A stretch of DNA of 64,000 nt from JAGOEF01 sp029564465 (GTDB lineage Bacteria > Bacteroidota > Bacteroidia > Bacteroidales > ML635J-15): positions 1-64,000 of the forward strand of contig JAKQPY010000075.1 in NCBI GenBank assembly GCA_029564465.1. The letters are read 5' to 3'. The position numbers and the translations under genes are program-made. The notes beneath the pieces were generated by a model. It saw only the letters and a program-made list of their open reading frames with translations, made no database searches and was not told where the DNA came from. Numbering within the stretch: the first letter of the stretch is position 1; each line of letters starts with the position of its first letter. Positions 46,929 to 54,150 of the stretch are shown here, piece by piece.

Positions 46929-48326
46929 TTATTTATTATGTTCGACTTCGATAATTTTCTTTTCCAGTTCGATAATATACAATGTAAGTTCTTCGATTTT
47001 TTGAAGCAATATTTTATCCATTTCAGCCACATCAACGCCATTTTCGGTAACCTCAGATTTACTTGGCACCCCGGGCAAATGTTTATGCACCGCAATGTAG
47101 TTTTCCACTTCATTAATACTCATCAACGGGTAACCGCTTTCGAAAACAAAGTCAGACCATGTGTCAAGGTTTACGGTTACTTTACGTGCCTTTACTTCCC
47201 CATTGTTGTTAACATGGAAGTTAATTACGCGATTGCCTGAATCGTCATTGAAAATATAGAATTGTTTGGCTTCAATAAACGATTCACTCACTAAAGTGCC
47301 GTTACATAATATCCTTAATTTAGAATCGCCATCCACAATGCTTTCGAGCGCATAGATATATCCTGCATCAGCTGCCGAAGGTGTATTAACCAAGACAGCT
47401 CTGTTCCATTGTGCATATCCATTTGTATTTATATCTAAACCACCGTAATTATTAAATTTTATATGATCGATACCGTCCATATTCCAGTAAATACTTCCAC
47501 CTTCACTGTACCATAATGTAGTTCGGTGAGTGCCGCCATTATTTAAGGATATCAGGTTTTGGCTGCCACTGGTAGGGCTAATATCAAGAACGGCATTTCC
47601 AAACGATTCCGTATTGCCACCAATGCAGATTCTGTTTTTTGTAAAAAGTCTTCCGTCGGTATAAATCCTACTGTATGGAATTGAGCTGAGTTGTACTTCA
47701 AAGGCAATTTCTCCTGCTGAGCTGTTGCGAATTGTAATGCCTTTTTCCCCTGTAAAACCTTCCTGATGTATGATAACCGGTCCTGTGCCTAACTTTTGAT
47801 AATTGGTCCCATCAGCAATGTTTAATAAACTGCTCCCGCTTCCAATAAATGAACCTAGACTAGAGTTATACCCAATAATATGCCTTGTATAGTCATCAAA
47901 AATAGTACTTATTAGTCCGCCGCATACGATATTTATATTGCCATCGCTATTAAGCTCAAACCCGGTGTTTTTCGCAATAACATCCCCTTTTTGCAATAAT
48001 TTAATACTTCCTGTTTCATAATTCTCAATGGTAGCATGTATATCAATGTACCTAATTTGAAATCCATCGCCGCTGGTAATTCCCGATATATCATTCGAAA
48101 ACCTAAGGTCACACTCGGGCCTGGGTCGTTTGGCTCCTTTGAGAGTTTCTTCAGCTCTGTCATCATACAGATGGAGTGTCGCAATTGGGGTTACAATTCC
48201 AATGCCGACAAACCCGTCGAAATTTGTATTATGTATATTACCATGGTTAAATACCCACGGGTCTAACCCTGCTTGGGATTTTACCTCTTTTGTAAAAACA
48301 TGATAAAAACCGCAATGGCAGTACAT
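46929..48326 (-). CDS. Tail-fibre/trimeric-stalk-like protein with conserved C-terminal coiled coil (frameshifted start)
   Basis: 465 residues in this frame. A beta-rich body with GIGIVTPIATLHLYD-type repeats (about 40-60) is followed by a conserved end (about 385-465) reading DFVFESGYPLMSINEVENYI...HLPGVPS and a coiled coil, a block common in Bacteroidota cell-surface tail-fibre-like proteins. The frame's own N-terminus (MYCHCGFYHVF) is not a signal peptide. A good signal peptide lies just upstream in another frame (48281-48352), and joining the two needs one extra base near the A-run at 48294-48298. So the true gene probably begins at 48352, and this copy may be inactive or the base may be an assembly error. 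Confidence 0.7.
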   Translation of the reverse strand: MYCHCGFYHVFTKEVKSQAGLDPWVFNHGNIHNTNFDGFVGIGIVTPIATLHLYDDRAEETLKGAKRPRPECDLRFSNDISGITSGDGFQIRYIDIHATIENYETGSIKLLQKGDVIAKNTGFELNSDGNINIVCGGLISTIFDDYTRHIIGYNSSLGSFIGSGSSLLNIADGTNYQKLGTGPVIIHQEGFTGEKGITIRNSSAGEIAFEVQLSSIPYSRIYTDGRLFTKNRICIGGNTESFGNAVLDISPTSGSQNLISLNNGGTHRTTLWYSEGGSIYWNMDGIDHIKFNNYGGLDINTNGYAQWNRAVLVNTPSAADAGYIYALESIVDGDSKLRILCNGTLVSESFIEAKQFYIFNDDSGNRVINFHVNNNGEVKARKVTVNLDTWSDFVFESGYPLMSINEVENYIAVHKHLPGVPSKSEVTENGVDVAEMDKILLQKIEELTLYIIELEKKIIEVEHNK

Positions 48327-48352
48327 ACTACGAAAAAATTTGATTTGAGCAT
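48281..48352 (-). other. Out-of-frame signal peptide belonging to the gene at 46929-48326
   Basis: A 23-codon frame from an ATG at 48352 to a TAA at 48281 encodes MLKSNFFVVCTAIAVFIMFL then QKR. It is a good signal peptide but stops just as the downstream frame begins its mature-protein-like EVKSQAGLDPWV. One extra T in the T5 run (plus strand A5, 48294-48298) would fuse them. Confidence 0.7.
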
Positions 48353-48456
48353 AATATTTGGTTTTTGGTTAAATTCTCGTATTCAAATATACACTATTCT
48401 AATTATTAAAAAAAACAGTTTTGCATTATATGTAAAAAAAATCAACTTATTTGATT

Positions 48457-48466
48457 ATTTTTACAT
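48457..48466. repeat. Left copy of the 10-bp direct repeat flanking the IS
   Basis: ATTTTTACAT here and again at 49704-49713. The length fits the 9-13 bp duplications made by IS4-family elements. Confidence 0.6.
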
Positions 48467-49557
48467 TAAGTACATGACAAAAATTTGCAACAGGTTTGAA
48501 ATTCTTCAAGATCGTTGCGGAACAGTATGTTAGCGATGTAAACAAGGCCATATTTAAATGTACTTTTTGCTTTTCTCCCATGTGTTTTAATTTTAATAGG
48601 GCAAATTGATTCAAGAAAAATGCCTGCTTTATAAGCCCAGACAAAAGCGACCAAAACCAAAGCAAACAGTTTGTCAATACGCTCAATATCGGTTAAATGA
48701 GTATCTTCAATATTAAACCCACTCGATTTGAGAGCCTTAAAAGCAGACTCGATTTGCCAGCGTTCTTTATAAAGAGTTTGCGCCTGATTGGGTTTATTGA
48801 ACGAAACAATAATTTGGAGTTCAGGTATCCCCTGCTTGTTTCTTACTTTTGAGGCTGAGAGATAGCAATATTGCCCATTAATTGACACAATTCTGCGATA
48901 AAAGTCTGATTGATTAATTTTAATGTAGCTGAATAACCAACTCGCTTTAACCCTATGCCCATTTTTAGGAATATCGACCCAGAAATTTTCCCGAATTCGA
49001 ATATGGTACCTGATAGTGTTGCAGTTGAGATATTTTAACCAGTGTTCCCCAACAAACTCCCTATCGGCCAACAAACAATCTATGCTTTCGACCCCAAAGA
49101 GATTTATGTATCGCTGCATGAGTTCAATCCGTTCATTGGTTGATGAGTTCCCAAACTTTGGCATTAACCGAAATAATACTGGAAATGCAACCCCATGGTA
49201 AACAACAGCAAGAACAAGTATGTTAATGTTGACGGTTCCAAACTTCCAGTTTGTCCTATCCATGGCCAATCGGTATGGTGGCTGGTGAGGTAGTAAAGCA
49301 AAAATCAAACGGGCTATTAAATTGGTATCAAGCGCATAGCCTGCCATAAAGTTTTGTATCCTGCGCAAGGATGAATCAACCAGCACATCGGTGTCAAAAC
49401 TGGCTGCTATTTTCTCGAAACAAACTGTTTGGACTTTACAAAGTCCGCAAATAAATAAGCCAAAGAACTTTATTCGGGCCAAATTCATCTCTTTCCCGAA
49501 AGTTTGAAACAATGTTTCAATTAAAATGCTATTTTTACTCTCTACTCTGGTGTCCAT
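48466..49557 (-). CDS. IS4-family transposase
   Basis: 363 residues. DDE catalytic residues are visible: Asp in LAMDRTNW (about 99), Asp in LLADREF (about 160) and Glu in the YREK-like YKERWQIESAFKALK (about 265-279). The coding frame runs into the inverted end, so its last residues (KFLSCT) are encoded by the terminal repeat, and the TAA stop uses one base at or beyond the element edge. The upstream hairpin at 49559-49597 lies just before the start codon. Intact length suggests an active or recently active element. Confidence 0.9.
   Translation of the reverse strand: MDTRVESKNSILIETLFQTFGKEMNLARIKFFGLFICGLCKVQTVCFEKIAASFDTDVLVDSSLRRIQNFMAGYALDTNLIARLIFALLPHQPPYRLAMDRTNWKFGTVNINILVLAVVYHGVAFPVLFRLMPKFGNSSTNERIELMQRYINLFGVESIDCLLADREFVGEHWLKYLNCNTIRYHIRIRENFWVDIPKNGHRVKASWLFSYIKINQSDFYRRIVSINGQYCYLSASKVRNKQGIPELQIIVSFNKPNQAQTLYKERWQIESAFKALKSSGFNIEDTHLTDIERIDKLFALVLVAFVWAYKAGIFLESICPIKIKTHGRKAKSTFKYGLVYIANILFRNDLEEFQTCCKFLSCT
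48469..48483 (+). repeat. IS left inverted end
   Basis: AGTACATGACAAAAA. It is identical to the reverse complement of 49686-49700. Outward from each end it reads TTTTTG, which contains a TTTG -33-like element pointing away from the IS. Confidence 0.85.
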
Positions 49558-49558
49558 G

Positions 49559-49597
49559 TATCTTAGTTTTAGACGTGGAAATTTATTATCTAAGATA
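49559..49597 (-). promoter_or_regulatory. Hairpin immediately upstream of the transposase start
   Basis: TATCTTAG (49559-49566) and CTAAGATA (49590-49597) are perfect inverted complements separated by 23 bases. The inner arm ends two bases before the transposase ATG (49557). In other IS elements, hairpins in this place block translation from messages that read in from outside; that role here is inferred. Confidence 0.5.
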
Positions 49598-49685
49598 CTG
49601 AATGCCAGGGTTTTATGTTATATTTTTGAGTAAAAGTTATTATTGAGTTATTAACATATTTGTCTGATTATTAACGCATTATGAT

Positions 49686-49700
49686 TTTTTGTCATGTACT
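49686..49700 (-). repeat. IS right inverted end
   Basis: TTTTTGTCATGTACT on the plus strand, the exact complement of 48469-48483. It ends 31 bases before the start codon of the next gene. Confidence 0.85.
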
Positions 49701-49703
49701 AAA

Positions 49704-49713
49704 ATTTTTACAT
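49704..49713. repeat. Right copy of the 10-bp direct repeat flanking the IS
   Basis: ATTTTTACAT, identical to 48457-48466. Confidence 0.6.
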
Positions 49714-49730
49714 ATAAATTTATTCGTGCA

Positions 49731-51539
49731 ATGAAATATGTTGTTCCTGTATTATTGTTGCTGCTGATTGCAAAACAACAATTTGCACAAGAAAATCCCT
49801 CGGATGTAACTATCTGGTCCGACGATTTTTCAAATTCCTACTGGTGGTCGGCGCATCAAAGCGAAGATCTTTTCCCATGTGGGTTATGGACGATTTCGGC
49901 AAACGGACCTACCGGCGAATTTTCGCACTTTATGGGTAAAATCATTTCGGAAAGCAGCAACAACGGATTTGCAATTTTTGATTCTGAAGCGGTTGGAACA
50001 CCCAATTATCCACAGGATTCCTGGATTGAATATAACTATAGCTTCGACTGTTTCGGTTCGGAGAGAGTGATCTTATATTTTCAAAGCTACTATCAACATA
50101 AAAACGGGTCTTGTTTTTTGGAGGTATCAAACAACAGCGGTTATACATGGACCAGCTATCCGGTGCACGAGGATATGTTCTACAGCGAATGTTCATATAA
50201 TCCTTCGTATGTTGGCGTTGATATTTCGACGGTAGCCGCGAACAAGCACACAGTAAAGATCAGGTTCAGGTATCAGGGCATGCCGGGTTTTGCATGGATG
50301 GTTGATGATGTTGAAGTGCATGGACAACCAAATCACGATCTGAAACTTGTGGACGGTAGAATTAATTATTTTAATTTCCCACATTTTTACAACATCTATT
50401 ATCCGTGGTCGGAATACTATCATTATAGTGGTTTCTATGGCCAAATACCGATTGACCAAATGGAGTCTCCCCTGGCCGGACTTGTTTTTGATGCGATAAT
50501 CAGGAACAATGGCACGGAACCGGTAAAACCGCAGGTACACGTCATCATTGAATCACCCGAAGGGTTTTACGAATATGACAATGTTTTTGTAGCTGACGAT
50601 TCTATTATGCCCAATACACAGGATACGCTGTTCGTTTGCGACGAAGTTTTTTACTTTAGCAAACCCGTTCCGGGAAAATATGTTTTTTCGTATCAGGTGA
50701 CTGAAAATAGTATTGACGACGATTTTCCACAGGACAACTGGTATTATGATACGATTGAATTGACCACCAACCGGTTGAGCAGATGTAAAAACAATATCAG
50801 TGCTGTTTTTGAGGAAAACGATCTGCCATTGTTGGGCTATAATTATAGTCCTGTATATATATTTGAATTTACCCGATCAACTTATATCGAAGGATTTGAA
50901 CTCTATTACCCCCAGAACGATATCATCTCTACCAGTGTTATTGCAAAATTCTATAAAATCGAAGACCCGTTTTGGCCCTATTTAATGGATCAAGATAAAA
51001 TAGGCTCCACGAGTTGTTTCTACCCAGAGGGAACCGACTGGATGAACGATTGGTTTTTTGTGAGTATGATACAGCAACCTAATGATGAATTTATTTATAT
51101 TGAGGTGGAAAATCAACCTGTGAGAATTGCTGTTGAAGTAAGCGCAGAAACAAAATTAGCAATTGATTATACAGTGCATTCCGAAGGCAGGGAGTTCGGA
51201 TCAAGATACGGGAGTGGGATACTCTTTTTTACCCGTGAATTGCGATTTGCGCCCCTGTTCAGGTTAATTACCGGCGATGGACAGGTTGGCAACAATACTT
51301 CAGCTGCTTTATGCGAGAATATTAGGTTCAACAATCCTGCTTCTGAGTTGCTGAACATCTCATTCTCAAATGGATTGATAAATAGTAACCTCAAAATATT
51401 TGACATAACAGGGAAGTGTTTTTTATCGCAGATGATTGGTAATCAACGTGAAATCTTAAACATTGGATACCTGAAACCGGGAATATATTTTCTGCAAGTA
51501 GAAAACACCGCCATTAATAAGAAGCTGGTAGTTGAATGA
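49731..51539 (+). CDS. Secreted protein with choice-of-anchor J and T9SS type A sorting domains
   Basis: 602 residues from the ATG at 49731; the longer frame begins inside the IS and is not credible. Signal peptide (about 1-19, ending QFAQ); a MAM/choice-of-anchor J-like domain (about 25-200; WSDDFSNSYWWSAHQ, FAWMVDDVEVHG); a beta-rich middle part (about 205-520) of unknown type; T9SS sorting domain (about 530-602; NPASELLNISF and PGIYFLQV). Its upstream region has been displaced by the IS, so it may be poorly expressed or use a new promoter. Confidence 0.8.
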   Translation: MKYVVPVLLLLLIAKQQFAQENPSDVTIWSDDFSNSYWWSAHQSEDLFPCGLWTISANGPTGEFSHFMGKIISESSNNGFAIFDSEAVGTPNYPQDSWIEYNYSFDCFGSERVILYFQSYYQHKNGSCFLEVSNNSGYTWTSYPVHEDMFYSECSYNPSYVGVDISTVAANKHTVKIRFRYQGMPGFAWMVDDVEVHGQPNHDLKLVDGRINYFNFPHFYNIYYPWSEYYHYSGFYGQIPIDQMESPLAGLVFDAIIRNNGTEPVKPQVHVIIESPEGFYEYDNVFVADDSIMPNTQDTLFVCDEVFYFSKPVPGKYVFSYQVTENSIDDDFPQDNWYYDTIELTTNRLSRCKNNISAVFEENDLPLLGYNYSPVYIFEFTRSTYIEGFELYYPQNDIISTSVIAKFYKIEDPFWPYLMDQDKIGSTSCFYPEGTDWMNDWFFVSMIQQPNDEFIYIEVENQPVRIAVEVSAETKLAIDYTVHSEGREFGSRYGSGILFFTRELRFAPLFRLITGDGQVGNNTSAALCENIRFNNPASELLNISFSNGLINSNLKIFDITGKCFLSQMIGNQREILNIGYLKPGIYFLQVENTAINKKLVVE

Positions 51540-51689
51540 ACCGGATGGAAAAAGTTGCTCTACTGTTCAGTAGTAAAAGTGTTCTTATTTTGCAAACATA
51601 GTACTTTAGCGCAGTTTTAAATGTGCTAAACGACCGACTTGAGAATGACGCACATTAAAAAATGGGGGGCTATGTCATGTCTCAGTGTT

Positions 51690-51851
51690 TTTATAGTTAG
51701 CACACGAACTGTCGTTTTCGTGGGGTTACTAATGCATTGTGCGTTACCTCCCGCACAGAAAGTCAGTGTATCGGTATCGGCTATGTTGGTTTCGTTTCCT
51801 ACGATATTTCGCGATTGCCTTCGGACACATAGAAAAATGAGCCGGTGGCAA
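51690..51851 (-). pseudogene. Decayed partial copy of the cupin gene at 53247-53558
   Basis: The 51723-51851 stretch aligns with 53290-53419 across about 130 bases with only scattered substitutions. Translated on the minus strand it encodes NIVGNETNIADTDTLTFCAGG, against SVGNETQIADTETLTFCAGG in the intact gene. A one-base deletion in the GCGAAATATCG region breaks the frame, the first half of the gene is absent, and the stop at the end is also shifted. From 51540 to 51690 nothing is seen except a small perfect hairpin, CTACTG-TT-CAGTAG (51560-51573), which might act as a weak terminator for the T9SS gene. Confidence 0.85.
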
Positions 51852-51856
51852 AAAAA

Positions 51857-51925
51857 TTTGTTTTTAAATTGAAAATGCATCATATTTGTGGACAAATTAG
51901 GCACACAACTACTCAATATGTCCAC
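51857..51925 (+). promoter_or_regulatory. Promoter and 7-bp inverted repeat ahead of the DUF4143 ATPase
   Basis: TTTG (51857-51860), 20 bases, then CATATTTG (51881-51888), which differs from TAnnTTTG at one base. The -7 end overlaps the left arm of an inverted repeat GTGGACA (51888-51894) / TGTCCAC (51919-51925), whose right arm abuts the ATG at 51926. It could be an operator or a leader hairpin that limits translation. Confidence 0.5.
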
Positions 51926-53107
51926 ATGCAAGAAAAATCATTGATTAACAGGCATATAGCGGGGCAAATTTCGGTGGCTTCGAAATTCTATCATGCAATT
52001 ACCCTTACCGGCCCGCGACAATCAGGAAAAACAACCCTTGTCAGGAACTTCTTTCCGGAACTCCCTTATGTGAATTTTGAGGATATACCAACCCGAATGG
52101 AAGCAATGAACGATATTAAGGCTTTTATCCGACGTTTCCCAAAAGGGCTGATCATAGATGAGGCTCACAATTACCCTGACATTTTTTCCGCCATACAGGT
52201 CGAAATTGACGAAGATATCTTTAACAGAAAAAAAGAGCGCTTGTTTATTGTTACCGGCAGCAGTAATTTTTCGCTCCTCGAAAAAGTAACACAATCCATG
52301 GCGGGTCGAACTGCAGTCCTTTCGTTGCTTCCTTTGTCGCTAAAAGAACTCGGGCAACAAGTAAAAAATGTTTCGACGGACACACTGATTCTTAATGGAG
52401 GATATCCGGCTATTTGGGCAAACGATATTCCACGAACGATGCTATTCAGCGATTATTATTCCACCTATGTTGAACGTGATGCCCGTCAGGTGGTTAATCT
52501 GAAAGAAATTAATGCTTTTCATCATTTCATCAGATTGTGTGCCGGAAGAATTGGATCGGAGTTTAATGCGTCTGCCTTATCGTCAGAGACCGGAGCAACA
52601 ACCAGAACTATTAATAACTGGCTCAACATTTTGGGAGCGTCTTACATTGTTTATCTTCTGCCCCCATACCATGAAAACATCGGTAAAAGGCTTACTAAAA
52701 CACCTAAGTTGTATTTTTACGATACGGGACTGGCAGCATATTTGCTAGGGATAGCAAACGAAAACCAACTGCAAACCCATCCATTACGAGGTTCATTGTT
52801 CGAAAATTTTGTTATTAACGAAATGCTGAAAGAACGTTACAACCATGGCCTTGATAATAATTTCTGCTTTTATCGCGACAAATCGCATCGCGAAGTGGAT
52901 GTTATACAAGTGAATGGTCTCAGTCTTAACGCATACGAAATTAAATCTTCGATGACCTATAAACCTGATTTTTTCAATAATATCAATTATTTTAAATCAC
53001 TGTTAAACGAGAAAATTGTCCGCACAGCAGTAATTTACGATGGCGAAAACGAAAACCACAACCCTGAATATGCGCTCTATAATTTTAGAAATTTTAGTCT
53101 GGAGTAA
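51926..53107 (+). CDS. ATP-binding protein, AAA_14/DUF4143
   Basis: 393 residues from the ATG at 51926 (two upstream in-frame starts would begin inside the promoter). AAA_14 ATPase: P-loop TGPRQSGKTTL (about 25-35) and Walker B GLIIDEAHNYP (about 68-78), then a DUF4143 domain (about 190-393) with a winged-helix part and a REVDV...YEIKSS end (about 345-363), which resembles a PD-(D/E)xK nuclease signature. This family is scattered and often acquired laterally; its role is unknown. It sits alone between the decayed and intact cupin copies. Confidence 0.85.
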   Translation: MQEKSLINRHIAGQISVASKFYHAITLTGPRQSGKTTLVRNFFPELPYVNFEDIPTRMEAMNDIKAFIRRFPKGLIIDEAHNYPDIFSAIQVEIDEDIFNRKKERLFIVTGSSNFSLLEKVTQSMAGRTAVLSLLPLSLKELGQQVKNVSTDTLILNGGYPAIWANDIPRTMLFSDYYSTYVERDARQVVNLKEINAFHHFIRLCAGRIGSEFNASALSSETGATTRTINNWLNILGASYIVYLLPPYHENIGKRLTKTPKLYFYDTGLAAYLLGIANENQLQTHPLRGSLFENFVINEMLKERYNHGLDNNFCFYRDKSHREVDVIQVNGLSLNAYEIKSSMTYKPDFFNNINYFKSLLNEKIVRTAVIYDGENENHNPEYALYNFRNFSLE

Positions 53108-53246
53108 ATTTCTCCTTAGATTATCCTTTTTCTGTGTGGCCTCATACCCATACGAGCCATTCACAGAGAGCCCAGATTCACCTGAAATTTTGTACTGAAA
53201 TAATTACAGCACTTAGTTTTAAATATAAGGTTCAAAGGGCGTAAAG

Positions 53247-53558
53247 TCAAAGCTTCTTAACAATCAGTATCCGAGCAGTTTTATCACCCGGGTTACTGAT
53301 GCAGTGCGCGTTACCTCCCGCACAGAAAGTCAGTGTTTCGGTATCGGCTATTTGGGTTTCGTTGCCTACGCTAATTTCGGGATTGCCTTCGAGCACATAG
53401 AAAAATGCATCGGTGGCAATGGTGACTTTACTCAGCATTTTACCCGGCTCCAGTTGCAGGTGCAGAATGTCTAAGTCGTTGCGGTTGAAAAGCACCCTTA
53501 CGTCGGCGTTGAACGGATTCGGTCGTAACGGTGCATTCCCGTAATGAATGGTCTCCAT
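53247..53558 (-). CDS. Small cupin protein
   Basis: 103 residues. A single cupin barrel: LHLQLEPGKMLSKVTIATDAFFYVLEG (about 32-58) and NAHCISNPGDKTARILIVK (about 84-102). The metal-binding His pattern G-x5-HxH is not intact, so it may not bind a metal. Last gene of the hcp operon, four bases after the other cupin. A decayed partial copy exists at 51690-51851. Confidence 0.8.
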   Translation of the reverse strand: METIHYGNAPLRPNPFNADVRVLFNRNDLDILHLQLEPGKMLSKVTIATDAFFYVLEGNPEISVGNETQIADTETLTFCAGGNAHCISNPGDKTARILIVKKL

Positions 53559-53562
53559 GTGC

Positions 53563-53892
53563 TCAGGCTTTTATCATGGTAAGCAACATCTTAAACTGCT
53601 CGTTGGCAACAACGGCATGCGGAATATTGGCCGGCATGATAATGGTTTTACCTTCGTTAACGCTGTAGCTTACGCCATCGATAATTACTTCGGCGGTACC
53701 GTCTAACACCTGAATCATGGCATCAAACGGGGCTGTGTGTTCGCTCAGCGATTCACCTTTGTCGAATGCAAAAAGACTGAGGTTGCCCTGCGGTTTCTTA
53801 ATAATCGTGCGGCTCACAATAGCCCCGGTCTGATACGAAACCATGTCGGCCAGATTCATTACACTGGCTTTTGGGAAATCCTGATTTTCCAT
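53563..53892 (-). CDS. Small cupin protein
   Basis: 109 residues from the ATG at 53892; the longest frame starts inside the preceding gene. Cupin motif 1 is GESLSEHTAPFDAMIQVLDGTAEV (about 45-68) and motif 2 is NIPHAVVANEQFKMLLTMIK (about 89-108). His residues at the two motifs could hold one metal. Such cupins occur next to hcp and hybrid-cluster or ferredoxin genes in anaerobes, but their role is unproven. Seven bases after the BFD-like gene's stop. Confidence 0.85.
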   Translation of the reverse strand: MENQDFPKASVMNLADMVSYQTGAIVSRTIIKKPQGNLSLFAFDKGESLSEHTAPFDAMIQVLDGTAEVIIDGVSYSVNEGKTIIMPANIPHAVVANEQFKMLLTMIKA

Positions 53893-53899
53893 AGTGTTT

Positions 53900-54079
53900 T
53901 TATTTTCTGAATTTCTTAAGTATTTCTTCAATATCTTCGATGCAACCACCGCAAACGGTTCCTGCTTCGGTTTTCTCCTGAATTTTTTCGACGGTGTCGC
54001 AGTTGTCGTTCAGAATTGCATCTTCAATTTGTTGTTCGGTTACCTGATTGCAGGTGCAGATAATTTTGTTGCTTCCCAT
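53900..54079 (-). CDS. BFD-type [2Fe-2S] binding protein
   Basis: A 59-residue protein. It begins MGSNKIICTCNQVTEQQI and has the four cysteines of the BFD fold: C8-T-C10 and C43-GG-C46. BFD domains bind a [2Fe-2S] cluster and pass electrons; next to hcp it is a natural candidate for the electron donor to the hybrid cluster protein, a task done by Hcr in enterobacteria. That pairing is inferred. The gene sits seven bases before the cupin gene and 17 bases after the hairpin at 54096-54123. Confidence 0.88.
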   Translation of the reverse strand: MGSNKIICTCNQVTEQQIEDAILNDNCDTVEKIQEKTEAGTVCGGCIEDIEEILKKFRK

Positions 54080-54095
54080 AATAATTTTGTTTTAA

Positions 54096-54123
54096 ACAGG
54101 AACGGCGTAAAAGCCGTTCCTGT
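54096..54123 (-). promoter_or_regulatory. Eleven-base-pair hairpin between hcp and the BFD gene
   Basis: ACAGGAACGGC (54096-54106) and its complement (54113-54123) are joined by a six-base loop. No long T run follows on the minus strand, so it is not a classic terminator. It may stabilise the hcp message or reduce read-through into the BFD-cupin tail. Confidence 0.65.
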
Positions 54124-54150
54124 AAGGTTAATTTTTCAAATATAACAAAA

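Larger units (their letters stand above)
48467..49703 (-). mobile_element. IS4-family insertion sequence, about 1.24 kb
   Basis: Bounded by 15-base perfect inverted ends, AGTACATGACAAAAA at 48469-48483 and its complement at 49686-49700, and by 10-bp direct repeats (ATTTTTACAT) at 48457-48466 and 49704-49713. It carries one transposase gene filling most of its length. It sits in the divergent gap between the tail-fibre-like gene and the T9SS gene at 49731, so it has split or replaced their promoters. Exact ends are uncertain by two or three bases, because the inverted ends and the direct repeats do not line up symmetrically. Confidence 0.82.

Noticed and set aside
51626..51931. 101-residue minus-strand frame as a functional gene
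   Set aside because: Its recognisable part matches only the end of the cupin gene, and the upstream part is in a different frame after a one-base deletion, so it is recorded as a pseudogene.
51926..53107. Toxin-antitoxin pair formed by the DUF4143 ATPase and a cupin
   Set aside because: No small partner gene with its own start is adjacent, and the neighbouring cupin sequence belongs to the hcp operon.
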